A stretch of DNA of 64,000 nt from Tilletiaria anomala UBC 951 (GCF_000711695.1 NW_013546969.1:53192-117191), one strand, 5' to 3'. Shown: positions 45,649 through 57,354, counted from the stretch's first letter. Program-made: numbers and translations. Notes: generated by a model not told the origin, from the sequence alone.

Positions 45649-45655
45649 CTGTAGA

Positions 45656-46720
45656 CTACTGCGCCAACGCCGCGAGCAATGCCACAGATGCTCCGATGGC
45701 ACCGGCGACCATCAATTCCCGCCTGTGTGCTTTGGTGTCCGATGATGTGACTGGCGGTGTCGCATCTTGGGTTAGGCGAAGTTGCTCTACTGCATTCTGC
45801 ATGCCTTTCATCTGCTTCTCGATCGAGGCTATCGCTCCCGCTAGCCTCTCTGCATTCTGTGCCTCTCCTTCTACGAGCCGATGTTCCAACATGAGAGCAA
45901 GCTTTTTACGCTTGAATGGCTCTACAAGGAAAATCGCCATTGTGAATACGACAACTGTTGGGCGTGGTCTATCAGCAATGTCCTCAGCAAGGGGGATCAG
46001 CGTTTCTCACCGTTGAGGATGGCGATTCCGACGCTACCCCAAGTAGAAACATTTCGAATTCGATCACTCCAAATGTGTTCTTCGTGATAACGCTGAGCGA
46101 TGGCGCTCATGAGCATGTCAAACGATTTCTGGACGATCTCTTCGGCTAGCTCATATTCGCGTTCTGCCTCCTTCTCCGCACGCGCTTGTGAATGCTCAGA
46201 GTGCAGCAACCGCGTGTAGGTTGCCAGCTCCTCTTCTGACCAGGTTGATTTTCGCGACAGCAGGTCCGATAGTTGACGCTGAGAGGACGATCGTTCTGAT
46301 ACTGCTGCAAGATATGCTTGCCGTTTCTGTTGCAATTCTTCGCGCAAGCCCTCCAGTCTTCGTTCTGTTAAGCAATCCAAAGTCATGTCTAAGCTCAAAC
46401 ACATATGTGTTCATCGTGAACGACGCACCTAGCTTAGACACCGTGTCCTTCAGTTTTTCAATTTCCTCATAACCAGAAAGAGTGTTCCAACGTGCGCCGA
46501 GCCGACTAAAATGCTGCTGGATATCGATTTGCGCGGTGCTGCTGTATCGATGAGACAACGTCCCCTGAAAGGCAGATAGTCTTGAAGACGAAAAGTGCCG
46601 TACAAAGAGTTCGAGGCGCACACGGGAGGTTGATGCCAGGGACGAGGGTGGAGGAGCGAACGGCCACAAAGGGTGCGCCATATTAAGCAGGACTTTGCTG
46701 AGGCTGCCTCGTATTGCCAT
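45656..46720 (-). CDS. SHE9: mitochondrial inner-membrane protein She9/Mdm33
   Basis: Exons 46720-46429, 46364-46011 and 45954-45656 give 314 residues. She9/Mdm33 is an inner-membrane coiled-coil protein involved in inner-membrane fission and mitochondrial shape in fungi. The N terminus is a presequence (basic, Ser/Arg-rich, including RHFSSSR). The first coiled coil begins around LNTLSGYEEIEKLKD and continues ERRLEGLREELQQKRQAYLAAV. LLSRKSTWSEEELATYTRLLHSEH is the diagnostic block. The membrane segment STWGSVGIAILNVVVFTMAIFLVEPFKRKK crosses the second intron and is the conserved She9 signature, then a short coiled coil and a last hydrophobic helix. Its stop is 7 bp from the DOP1 stop on the other strand. 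Confidence 0.9.
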
Positions 46721-46973
46721 GGTTTATGATGGCCGGACAACGAACACAGAACGAAACCGGATCCAACCCATAAACCTGGCTTCAATACACTTACAACCCG
46801 GCGCTATGCCTGCAACGATCTAGCATCAACAGCACGGTTTCCAAAAATGTTATGCGCTTCTCCGCTTGACCTAACAGCAGCAGTATTGTCAAAAGTGGCG
46901 AAGAACAGTATCCTAGGAGGAAGGTTGCGAACATCAACCTGTGCTTGCAAAAAAGGCGGTTGCAATTGCAACT

Positions 46974-46980
46974 AAAAAAA
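46974..46980 (-). terminator. RNA polymerase III T-run for tRNA-Gly
   Basis: On the tRNA strand seven T residues begin two bases after the discriminator base of the tRNA. This is a canonical pol III terminator. Confidence 0.85.
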
Positions 46981-46982
46981 GA

Positions 46983-47085
46983 TGCTGTAACTGGGAATCG
47001 AACCCAGGTCGTTTCGAGATCTTCGCATTGCTCAGTGAACAAGCTTGGATGGCAACGAAACAGTATGCCACTAACCCATTACAGC
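46983..47085 (-). tRNA. tRNA-Gly(GCC) with 32-nt intron, solitary copy
   Basis: Reading the minus strand, the mature 71-nt tRNA is 47085-47050 joined to 47017-46983 with discriminator A. The acceptor stem (GCTGTAA/TTACAGC) and anticodon stem (TTTCG/CGAAA) are fully paired, the T arm is CTGGG-TTCGATT-CCCAG, and the anticodon loop TTGCCAT matches glycine GCC. The intron (47049-47018) sits after position 37, the canonical place, and contains a short hairpin. A box and B box (GGTTCGATTCC) are intact. A T7 terminator follows. Near-identical copies form the array at the right end of the window. Confidence 0.92.
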
Positions 47086-49753
47086 TGCTTGATGTTAGGT
47101 GCTCATGTATTATCATTATATAGCCTTTGAAATCAAGTTTTCTTCAACTTTGTCTTCACAATTTCAATAATTTGTCTTCTGCCGTCGTTCGCGCAATTGC
47201 CTCTGTAACGAGGACATGACCATCTTAGAGTACAGAGGATGCTCTTGGCACGGCATCGGTAGAGGCGAAAGCGATCAGGAGCCACTAGTCACGGTTCCTT
47301 AGGTCAAATAGAAGCTCCATGCAAGCGCTGATGCAGTTGAGGGGGGTACTGCTGTCGGCTGAGGCCAGGATCTGGAAGAGTCGCTAAGCCCCGTGGCTGT
47401 AAGGGGGCTCTATAATGGGGTGGGTCGCACGCACAAACGGAATTGATTAAATCCACCATCGCTCGCGCCTCGATTGCTTTCCTTTATCCACGGTCAAAGC
47501 ACGATGACATCAAACCATTCGGCCGATTCAGCTTCGGTGACGGTGTGGACGATGTGACCAATGGCAATGGACCCGGGTGTGAGACCCAAAGACTACTCGC
47601 TCTCAAGTACCGTATGTATAGCGGAAGGATATCTGGATGTATTCGTTATTTCACTAAAGAGGCGGCGGTTCAAGACGCACCTATTGGCGTGTCAGTCGAT
47701 AAATGCAAATCCTGGGCGGCCCTTCCAGGTGGCGTCGACGCTGGCGAGGTTGTCTGCACAGTGGTGGGGACGGCGACTAAGAGTTGATGAAGTAGGTAAC
47801 GATGAGGGTGCGGGGCCGCTTGCCAGGATCTCTGTACTATTAGAGCATGCACGCTGACCGTGAGAATGGCAGTGCGGGTCGACCAGATCTTGACGACGCA
47901 GCGACCGCGCCAGACTGTGTAATCGTTGTCCTGTGTGAGGGTCGAGATATTCCTCCTGCCGAGATCGCCCTGCAACCCGACCATAGTACTTTGCTACCGA
48001 TAGATCGCTGGAGAACCGCGAAGCCATTCGCAGGGGCAATGCAAGCAATGTAATCGACGATTCTCATCCAGGATAACGATGTTCTCGCTCTGGTGAAGGC
48101 GCTCAACGTCATCGTCCAGCAGTCGAGCGCTCGCGACCCATACGCTGAATGGTCAGATAGCTCTGCGCTCGTCGCAACCTCCGCTGCGAGACATGGGAAA
48201 GCATGGACGCCGATGGCGAAGAATGAATAGATGCAGGTCAGTGGGAGGACACTGCGCGGATACCGATTCAAGGCACACTCATTACAAATTGATTGGATCC
48301 AGAACAAATCATCAAGGCACGTTCACAGCGACTCACTATGTGAATTCAGCAGTACCTGGAAGACACACCAAGGGGATCCTGCATACCATGTTGCTCGTTC
48401 ACTACGGGATCTTTCTGTTCCGTTGTCGGGTTGATAGCTAGTGAAATCACACTCAATTCCGACAGTCGCCAGAAGCTTGCATTTATGGAATCCGCCATAA
48501 GATTCTTGGAGGGGCTAGATGTGTGAAGCATGGGGCTTTATTACTTGCAGTGTGCTTCACGCGCAGTCACAGCATTCAACGAATGCGTGTATCCATCGAA
48601 GTTGGGGCAAAATGCGTCTTTGAAATGATCACATTGCAGCAGCTCTTTCATTGCGTGGGCTTTGGCGTTCTTCGTTGTGCCTGGGTTGTTCGGCAAAGCT
48701 TGACAATGTCAATGCCACCGTGGCTCGCTTTGGGCCAGGCAGGTCGGGACCCTCCCGAAAACAAAGTATCGGAAGCAAAGGGATCAGGTGCGAGTGACTT
48801 TCTGGACACTGCAGTGGATTCGTTGGGGACTAAATACATTGAGAGAATGCGATGAGATGCGGGTGACTACTACTTATGCGGTGCGAGAATGGTGTTGCAC
48901 AATTAAAAGATGTGCTGCACATGTCAAATACGGATGCTGGTCGATGGAAGCTGAACCAGATCTGTGTTTGCTACACTTGCTACTGTAACCGACCGCTTCA
49001 ACAGCCGCTTCCGGTGACGGCCGACCATCGGCCGGTGACAGAACAAAGGTGATGGATGGAAAGAAATGAGTGGGGCTCTAGGCTTGTGGATCTTTCGTTG
49101 GGTCTTGCAGCTCACCCACAAGTCGCCTCCCTATGTCCTTGATGTGCTCATGAGGCCTTTACCTACCCATGGCGTTAAATTGACTACAGTGTCCGGAAGA
49201 TACGCGATTTGATGGCGACGGACTCACCTGAGCTCTAAGGACCGCGATTGGCTGGAAACTACGGAAATATCATTCGGGCAGGCGATGGTAAAAGCGCGGG
49301 GGATAGAATAGTCGGGCGATATCTCGAAAGTTGTATATCCTGTCCCTCCTTCAAGCCAGCCAGCAACACGCAGCACGGAATGAAGCTACAGCCACTGACG
49401 CGCCACAGCGAGCTGGGCTTTGGTCACGGTTTAACCATCCCAGCGCTCATGCGATAATGGGGTGTCGCCGTCATCTTCTCGCACCTCGATTCCGTGGCGA
49501 AAATGCTTCAATACCAGTCGCACGTGACTAGACACTCTCAACAGCAAGCGCGTTCGTTAGTTCCGACTTCCGCTCGGATTCTGGCTGGGGACAAGGGCGC
49601 CTCGTCGTTTTCCTGCACTTGCATCGCTGTTGCTCTTGTTTTTCTAAATAACGGGTTCCTCCTGCTGTGTACATGGAGATTGCAATTGCTCCACCTCCAC
49701 TCACGTTCCCATGCTCAAGCGCCAGCCTTCGTAAAGGTCCACCAGCGCTCGCG
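47086..49753. other. gene-poor region with fragmentary open frames
   Basis: About 2.7 kb without a recognised gene. Plus-strand frames at 47561-47857 (98 codons), 47847-48053 (68 codons, from ATG) and about 48060-48230 follow each other closely but in different frames. Their translations look moderately protein-like (for example QDNDVLALVKALNVIVQQS) yet match no family I know. They may be exons of a fast-evolving gene or a decayed one. The last part includes the RCC1 promoter. Confidence 0.3.
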
Positions 49754-51646
49754 ATGCCTCCCAAAACCCCCAAGAGCCGGGCCACGAGCAGGACTCCCGG
49801 CGCTGCTCCTTCCAAGACGGTCGCGCAGGTCGCAGCTACCCTCTCGAGTGTCGATGAAGACACTACAAAAAAGGCAGTATTGAAGCGTGGCCGAGCAAGG
49901 TCAGCTTCAATTGCTTCTTCCTCCGGATCCAAGCGAGCAAAAGCGACAGTTCGCCTTTCTCTTCCTGCGCCCCTTCCGCCGGCGACGCTACCTGGGAATC
50001 CCTCTGGTGCTGCGCTGAAGCGGCAGCTCTTTGTCTGGGGTAATGGGGATATGGGCCAATTCGGCCTCGGTACCGAAACGCTAGATGAGATCAAGCGTCC
50101 TAGGCTGCACTCGTGGGTGGAAGAGAAGAACAAAGCGGGCCAGCTAGGAGAATATGGGTTTGAGATGGTCGCAGCGGGGGGCATGCACACCATCGCAGTC
50201 GATTCGAAAGGCTACGTGAGTTATGGGTGCGGCGCAACGCTGGAGGCTGTATACACCGCTCCTCGATGACTCAATCAATTCATTGGGGTTTTTTGCAGAT
50301 CTACACTTGGGGGATCAACGACAATGCTGCACTCGGTCGCAGGACAACACGAGATCCGGAGGTTGACGCCGAGATCTTGGAGACGCAGCCGTTGCCTGTT
50401 GAAGGGCTGTCTCCGACAGGCCGAGGAGTAGTCGGTGGTGCGGGGCCCGAAGGTGGCAAGGAAGGGGACGTGGAGAATTTCCGTGCTACCAGAGTTGCTG
50501 CGTCGAGCAACTGCAGTGTTGCACTCAGCGACCAAGGAGAGCTTCGGATCTGGGGTAGCTTTCGAGTGAGCCGGCGGGGTGGGCTGCGAAAATTGCGGTT
50601 CTTTCCACCACTGATGCAACTCCACTCTTTTTCAGAGCAATGAAGGACTGCTGGGCTTCGATCCGACACCGAACAGCGAAAAGTTGCAATATCTGCCGCG
50701 CGCATTGAGGGGTCTTGAGAAGGTCCGATTTTCGGCCATTGCATGCGGAGAAGACCACGTTCTCGCGCTAAGCACCGACGGCATTGTCTACACTTGGGGT
50801 AATGGCCAGCAAGCGCAGCTTGGACGAAGAGTGATCGAGCGAAGGAAGATAAATGCGCTTTTCCCCTCAAAACTTGCGCTTCGCGAAATCGAAGTCATCG
50901 GATGCGGCTCGTACCACAGCTTCGCCGTCGATTCGGCCGGCACAGTTTATGCGTGGGGACTGAACACGTTTGGGCAATTGGGGCTGGAGCCCAAGGATGA
51001 CCTGATCGTTGAGCCGGTCGTCGTCGACGCGCTCAGTCCAGAAAATCATGGAGGTGCAAAAGTCAAGCAGATTGCCGCTGGCGCACACTACAGCCTCTTC
51101 CTGTACGACAATGGCGAGGTCTGGGGTACCGGGCGCTGTGACGGGCACGAACTTGGCATCGACGAGTCGCATCCGGCCATGCAAGCTATCCTCAAAGCGC
51201 GCGATCTCTGGTCCAAGCAACGCGACATTGACCTTGCACGCGAGCTCGAGGCGTACAATAAGCACATGTCGGCAAAGAGGGAAGAGGCCCAGAAGAATGG
51301 CACCGCTGGCGGAATGATGGGCAACGTTCTGAGCTCAGAAGATATGCCCCCGGTCAAAGGCCCGCCGCCAGACGAGTACGTCCCGGAACCTGTGCACATC
51401 CCAATGCCCAACAATGTCAAGGTCGTCCACATCAGCTGCGGTACGCGTCACAGTCTTGCAGTCGCCGTTGACGGGACTGCGTATAGCTGGGGGCTGGGTC
51501 TCAACTCCGAGCTCGGTCAAGGAGATGAAGAAACGCTTCAAGTACCGACACCGCTCAAGAGCAAGACGCTTGTAACTCATGCGGCGCTCACCGCTTCTGC
51601 TGGAGGACAACACTCGGTCCTACTAGGTGTGCCCAAGCAAGCCTGA
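49754..51646 (+). CDS. RCC1: RCC1-type guanine nucleotide exchange factor for Ran
   Basis: Exons 49754-50215, 50299-50565 and 50636-51646 give 579 residues. RCC1 (Srm1/Prp20/Pim1 in yeasts) loads GTP on Ran at chromatin and so drives nuclear transport direction. The N terminus is Lys/Arg/Pro/Ser-rich with a likely nuclear localisation signal (GSKRAKA). The seven-bladed propeller is visible as repeated GN.D/GQFGLG-like and W.WG... blocks: LFVWGNGDMGQFGLG, IYTWGINDNAALGR, LRIWGSFRSNEGLLGF, VYTWGNGQQAQLGRR, VYAWGLNTFGQLGL, VWGTGRCDGHELG and AYSWGLGLNSELGQG, with AAGGMHT, CGEDHVLA and CGTRHSLA elements. A charged loop with PPPDEYVPEP precedes the last blade, as in Prp20-type proteins. The ATG at 49754 (MPPKTPK) gives the usual start. 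Confidence 0.93.
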
Positions 51647-51824
51647 GGGATGTTCGGGCTCAAGCCTTGATCCTTAACGAGTTCCGCCCATCTCACATTG
51701 ATGCATGGCGTGACTTTAAAGTGGCTAAATGATACACTGCTTCTGTATTCTGTAATATCTTTGCTCTCTGAACAAAATCGCTTGACGGGCAGTGTCACAG
51801 CGTTTCGGATATGACCCGCTCGCA

Positions 51825-52785
51825 ATGCCAGATAGTCTAGTCGACATTCTCTGTCTGGGCTTCGGCTGGACGGGCCAATTCTTGCTTCAACGCTTCGACA
51901 ACGCTCACGTCTCCTACGCGTTTACAGCGACCTCGCATGAGTCGTTGCTGGCCAAAAACCTGGCTCGAGACATCGTAGCTAGGCACGGGCTGTTCAACCT
52001 TGGGGCTGCAGGGTGGCAGGACAGTGTCCACGACCTTCCAATGGCGCGGATGGTGGTGGTCATCTTTCCGATCAAAGATATTTGCCTGCTTGAAGAACTT
52101 GTGCAGACGTATGAGACAGCGCATGGCGAAACAAACTGGCTGCTTCTAGGCAGCACAGGCATCTGGAAGGGTGAGTGAGGGTGCTAGACAAGACCCTGCC
52201 ACGATCGTCTGCCATAACAATCATGATCAACTTGCAGATGGTTACCACACCTCTAGCTCACAGTTCGACCCAAGCAACGTCCGAGGACAGGTGGAGTCCA
52301 GATTGCTCCAGATCAGAGGCCTAAGAGCTGCAGTGCTCAATTTATCTGGACTTTACGGCATACAACGCCAACCGAAGAACTTCATTCTCAAAGGAGCACC
52401 AACACGTGACGCCCTAGAGCAGAAGAGCAGTCTGCACCTCGTCCATGGGGATGACGTGGCAAGTGCGATCCTGAGCATGTTCATCGCGCTCTCAGATGAT
52501 CAAGCACGAGCACGGCTCTGGGCTAAGCGATGGATTGTTTCAGATTCGCACGTCTACGACTGGTGGCATCTGGCCGGAGTAGTGCCGGATTTGCCTGAAC
52601 AATACAGCCAGTGGTCGCGGGAGCTCGCGACAAAGTACAATGTCAACTTACCCCGGTCGTACGACGCCCAAGGGGCAAGCGATATTCAACGCAGTTTGAA
52701 GCGGGTTTTGAATGGACGCGAATTCTGGGACGCTGCCCAAGTAGGCATCAGTTCCTTACATGGACGCTTTTACGAAGGAAGCTAA
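51825..52785 (+). CDS. atypical short-chain dehydrogenase, YeeZ-like
   Basis: Exons 51825-52170 and 52238-52785 give 297 residues. The N terminus is a Rossmann fold with ILCLGFGWTGQFL as nucleotide-binding glycine motif. The central part has VVVIFPIKD and NWLLLGSTGIWKDG, followed by a basic LRAAVLNLSGLYG strand and the HLVHGDDVASAIL motif. This pattern fits the atypical SDR family typified by bacterial YeeZ, which lacks the usual Tyr/Lys active site; catalysis is unproven. The start was placed at MPDSLVDILCLG because upstream in-frame codons (from 51792) lack an ATG. A hydrolase or epimerase annotation would be an over-call. Confidence 0.75.
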
Positions 52786-53656
52786 TCGTAGGCTCTTCAG
52801 CTATGAATGCATGGAAGGGCTCCTTAGACGGCAGCTGGATTGCCCCTCCTCTTGTTCTTCAAAGGATCTGCGATATACCATGCCGTTGCCTCTCAGATTC
52901 GCCTTTTATGGGTTCCACTTGCAACGGCAGTGGCATTACTTATATGCTCTGCGCTGCGTCAATGTATCAGGTGCCTTGCGGCTCCTGTTTCAATCGTCAT
53001 CGAGGTGCAGGTATGATTTTCCTTCGCCCTTGGGGTTGCACGCGACCGAAGAAGACGGCCGGGGTACGCTGTGGCAGTCGATGAAATTGCGATGCATGAG
53101 CTCAGAGTACATGCTGCAGCTCGGAAGAAGTAAGAGGAGGATGCGTCAAAGTTCGATAAGCGATGTTGGGACTGTAGGTCATCTTCGATCGTGGGCTGGC
53201 CGTGGCCGCCTCCCGACGATGGTTTTAGAGGCCCCAAATTCTATAGAAGAATTGCTCTTCCCGGCCAATGAGCACTGTTACGTCGTGTTCCACACGTGAG
53301 CAGCACCTGTCCGAAGACGAAGTGGCATCAAGCAGATACGATCTTGAGAAGGTGCATTTGGAGCCGGGTGATTGGTAAAAGAATATTTCCAGGAATGTGC
53401 GAGCTTCGAAGAAAGTTGAAGAAAAGAAGGAATTGAATGGCCAACACACTGACCGCGGATGGATGGGCGGAAAGATATTTTTGGCGCCATCCTTCTTGTC
53501 CATGCATTTATTCGTTCGACGTCTGTCTTGTGAACTTCGGCGTCCATGGTGGCGGCAGCAATATCGCCCAGCCTCTCTGTTTCCAAGTACAGCTTTGCTT
53601 TTCCGGCCAGCCGCCTTGGTGCCAAGGCGTCAAGGCAGTGCGAGGTGCGGTCCGAG
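52786..53656. other. intergenic, no gene seen
   Basis: About 870 bp between two plus-strand genes. Overlapping frames exist on both strands, the longest overlapping the SDR gene end (52760-53299), but none shows family features. It holds the SDR 3' UTR and the MRP51 promoter. Confidence 0.4.
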
Positions 53657-55285
53657 ATGGAGGGGGTTTCATCCAACCTGGGCCGTCTGCTCAAGCAGAC
53701 CCGCCTGAGCGCGCATCATCCTTCGCAAGTATATGCTGCTGCTCCAGCCTTTGCATCTCGAGGCGACTTTGGTTGGAAGAAACCACTGCCAGTCGGGAAT
53801 GATCCGTCTTCCAGCCGTCCGTCGGCTGCGCTTGGCCGCTTGCGCTACTTGCAAGTTTCTCAGCAAGAAACACATGATGGCCAAATGGAATGGCGGGAAA
53901 ACGAGAGAGATCCCCTGTTCCGACAGCGATGGTCTGAGAAAGGCGCTCGGTTAGCTGGCTTTCTCGAAACCCAGGCGAAGGAGAGCAGCACAACAGGAAA
54001 CCAAGCGAGCTATGCGGGGCGCCCTCGAGAATCGCTTGGCCCGCGCATCAGGACTGTGTTTGATTCAGCCACCTACAGACTCCTGCCTTCCGATATTCCC
54101 AAGACCGTTGGGCCTCCTGAAGAAGCGGCGCCAGAGGACAAAGCTCGGTATAATGCACAGGAAAGGCAGTACGATAATCTCAGGTCAAAGTCACGCATCG
54201 GCGCTTTCACTCCTCCGGGTCTCGATGATCCCTTTGGCTCAGCTTCAACTTCCTACAGTCGTCACCTTGATCTCTTCCCCAACTACCGACAAATGTCTGA
54301 CAAGGAATTCAAGCGCTTCCTTGGTGATATCAGGCAGGCCAGGCATGGGCTCAAGCAAAAGCTTCAGAAACGAATGGAAGACGGTGTCCGCAATGCGATT
54401 CTGCTCGACGCAAAGAGGGTTCGCGAGAGGACAATTCAGCTTGCTGACGACGCTGCCTCAAGAGGTGCCACACCCCCTGAGATTCCAGATGTACTACGTC
54501 CAGAAGATGTCAAGCTTCCATCCGTCCGAGCAGATATGTGGGACGAAGCACGAACTCTCACAGGCATGGACATGACCAGGCATCTGAAAGAGCGGCATGT
54601 GCGCTTGGCCAGCACACCGTCAAATAGGACTTTACCTCAGCCCACGCAAGTTACCCGCGTCCATCCCTCTGGAGGCCTCCAATACTCCCAGCCGGATGAG
54701 CTATACACCCAGAGACTCTCAGAAGCCCTACCCGGTCGCGTCATTGTCCAGCCTCTACCGAGTGGGCACAATCAGCAATTCTCCAGCTTGATGAGGAAGA
54801 ACACACACTTGGGTGTCGCCTCCGGTGGTCACGTGGAACAATTGCCCGCGGCTGTCAGGGACAATCTCGTGCTGTACGATCCAGCCCAGCCTAGCAAGAT
54901 CCGTGCCGAATCAAAGTTCCGCGTCATCTCTGCTACGATGGAGTCGCGTCTGTGGAACAGGGGTCAATTGCCTGCCGAGTCACTGCAGAGCTCCTACCTT
55001 GGCTACATTCAAGCGAAAGTTCGTCCCTCAAACGAGACGGAGGAAGAGAGGCCACTACCGGGCTCTACCGCATTCATTGGGGCCAAGGAGCGTCCCAAAG
55101 AAATCGAGGTGAATCCATCGCTCTTTTCGTCTCACCGGACGAATTTTGGTCGGTCAGGCGCTCGAACATCGAAGCCATCCCCTTCCATGCCGGCCGATGG
55201 TATCGCCGAGAATCTCGGGCGTGTTGGTGTTGAGAGCATGCTGCGCGGAGTGAGCCGGACTCTGGCTCAGCACCGCTCCCAATAA
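53657..55285 (+). CDS. MRP51: mitochondrial small-subunit protein Mrp51 (bS1m)
   Basis: A single-exon frame of 542 residues from ATG 53657 (MEGVSSNLG). Mrp51 is a fungal mitoribosomal small-subunit protein occupying the bS1 position and needed for translation of some mitochondrial mRNAs. The diagnostic N-terminal block is clear: LGRLLKQTRL, PSQVYAAAP, SRGDFGWKKPLP. A further conserved piece is the DNLRSKSRIGAF region with FPNYRQMSDKEFKRFL. The C-terminal half has GGLQYSQPDELYTQ, GRVIVQPLP and FRVISATMESRL, typical of long basidiomycete members. Upstream in-frame codons to 53546 lack an ATG and are less likely part of the protein. Confidence 0.85.
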   Translation: MEGVSSNLGRLLKQTRLSAHHPSQVYAAAPAFASRGDFGWKKPLPVGNDPSSSRPSAALGRLRYLQVSQQETHDGQMEWRENERDPLFRQRWSEKGARLAGFLETQAKESSTTGNQASYAGRPRESLGPRIRTVFDSATYRLLPSDIPKTVGPPEEAAPEDKARYNAQERQYDNLRSKSRIGAFTPPGLDDPFGSASTSYSRHLDLFPNYRQMSDKEFKRFLGDIRQARHGLKQKLQKRMEDGVRNAILLDAKRVRERTIQLADDAASRGATPPEIPDVLRPEDVKLPSVRADMWDEARTLTGMDMTRHLKERHVRLASTPSNRTLPQPTQVTRVHPSGGLQYSQPDELYTQRLSEALPGRVIVQPLPSGHNQQFSSLMRKNTHLGVASGGHVEQLPAAVRDNLVLYDPAQPSKIRAESKFRVISATMESRLWNRGQLPAESLQSSYLGYIQAKVRPSNETEEERPLPGSTAFIGAKERPKEIEVNPSLFSSHRTNFGRSGARTSKPSPSMPADGIAENLGRVGVESMLRGVSRTLAQHRSQ

Positions 55286-57354
55286 ATGTCAATGTAGGGT
55301 ACATGCGTGCATCATCTCTAGCAGTCTATGTGTTCGTTGATTTCTATTAGTCGCCCAGTCTATCTCGGTTGTCATGGTCTCTTCGCTCCACAAGAACAGT
55401 ATGTAAGGCCCGTTTTGGCACCCGCCTTTATCAGCTTCGCAGCCTTCAAGTCATGCTTGGCTTGGCCGAATTTGTAGTGGTGCCTGCCATCAGGTAGGGT
55501 GCCCTGCTCGTCATGCTCCATGTGCATCTGAATATCTTTGGCAAGCACAAACTTGGACCATTCTCAAATTTCAGATTTGCTCGCGAAGAACAAAAGAGAT
55601 GGAGCCAAGGCGAGAGACACGAGGCCCAGCAGCGACGTCGCCCAGTGTGTGCCCAAGTCAGTTCACGTCTGTCGCGTGAAAAGCTGGCAAGTCCATGAGC
55701 CGCTTGGGGTCGAGATGTCCAGCAGAAGGGACCATGTAATTCAGCGCTGTTTCTGACGCAGCATCCGGAGCCTTGGGACTCTCTCTAATTGATATCGCAT
55801 ACTGTTAAAGCCCAACGTGATTAGGCGGCACTGCCAGAGCCCTCTTAATTGAATGCCGATGTTTACACTGTCGACGACCTGGGCAATGACGACAGCTCCG
55901 TCAAGTCTGCATCGATATCTCAGGGAGCACTGCACTCCCGCGTGCGCGTCGATGCGGTGGAAGAGGCCGATGACGACGGGTGTCTGGCCTTGTTTGCGGC
56001 ACTTGCGCTCCACGGCAAAGGCCTGTTAGAAGTCCGAAACTCCTGTGTTAAGGACATATGTTCATGAGTGAATGCTTCTGGCATGGTGATATAGAGATTT
56101 AATAAAGTCAAGACTCTGCAGAAGCTGATGGGAGGGAATGTGGTTGTCCTAGAAGAGACGGATCTAGTAAATAGATGAAGGCATGTATGGTATAGAGGGA
56201 AGTATAATACCTTTTTTGAACGGAACGTTCAGGGTATGGGCTGTGCCCTCTGAAGGCACTAGCACAGTGTCCCAAGCTCACCTATCTGTGTGGGACCTTT
56301 TTATATCCTGAAGCTATATCTTTTAGTTCATATTTTAGTTTGCGTGGAACATTTTTAATGTGTCACCTTTTTGTTTTTCAACATAGTGAGTGGGGCGAGG
56401 ACACGGGTGAGAGTCACAGCCGTTTGGCCAAGTGCTGATCCTCGATCGTATTTCAACGAGTTCTGGAAATCTTTCGCCAGCCGAGTCTGAGGGGGGTTGT
56501 GCGGCGGTGAGGCGTGGGTGGCGCGTGTTCGTGTGTGTTCGCGTGGAATGGCCTCACGCCATTCCGGGGATTCAAATTGGCTGGATTGTGCGGTGTCCCT
56601 TCCAGGCTGTGGTCTACCGCCGGGGAGCGGCTAATTGCTTGGCCAATCTTGCATCGTTGCCTACCTTACATCCAGTCAGGAGATGTATGTATCAAGGGAG
56701 TAGTGCATCCAAGCGCACGAACACAAACTGGCTTAAGCACAAGAAGGCTGTGTGGCACCTGGTTAATACAGTGGAAAGGCGTGATCGGAAGCTAGAGCTT
56801 TGAAGGCGTGAATTTGTATTGTGCACTTTGATCGTGCTAGCGCCAGCTGCAGCTACGTGCTCGATCAATGTGCACAGCAAGGCTGGAGAGGCGAGAGCAA
56901 AGCGAACTGCTATTCATAGACTGCCATGTATGCCTGTCGTCCGTCGGTGTCTGCTCTCTCAGCGACGCCTTGGCGGGGCCGATCTGGAGCCGGACAATGC
57001 GGTGTGGGCCGATGCTTACGTAGCGTTGAATGCTGCGCTTATCGTATTACTCTCACACGTCGCGTAATCGTTTCATCAGCCTGTGGTCATACATTGAAAT
57101 AGAGGAGGATGGGATCTTTGGATCCAAAGCGCTTGTCGTATAGCTTGCCCCTTCACACCATCTCAACAGGCCCTGCCATCGACATGAACAGAAGCATTGC
57201 ATTCCAGCTCATCTATTCGTGCATACTTTTGGCCTTGCAATGAGCTTCCAAAAAGAACAGACAGCCTTCCTCGCCAGGTCAAACAGCATTTTTAGCATCC
57301 AAGCATCAGCCCATTCCCATTCAAGTTTCCTTCCTACAAAGAACAGCATTCGAC
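55286..57354. other. intergenic with one weak candidate exon
   Basis: About 2.1 kb between tandem plus-strand genes. The only notable item is a minus-strand open frame, 56022-55741 (see separate entry). An A/T-richer stretch lies at about 56080-56400. No RNA gene was recognised. Confidence 0.35.
55741..56022 (-). other. possible orphan exon, minus strand
   Basis: After a good acceptor (TTCTAACAG) the frame is open for 93 codons and ends TGA-like at 55741-55743. The translation begins AFAVERKCRKQGQTPVVIGL and contains DGAVVIAQVVDSVNIGI, which looks more protein-like than a random frame. No start exon or donor was found, and no family is recognised. It could be a chance frame in this otherwise empty stretch. 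Confidence 0.2.

Noticed and set aside
52760-53299. 179-codon plus-strand frame
   Set aside because: It overlaps the end of the SDR gene in another frame and has no recognisable domain or splice support.
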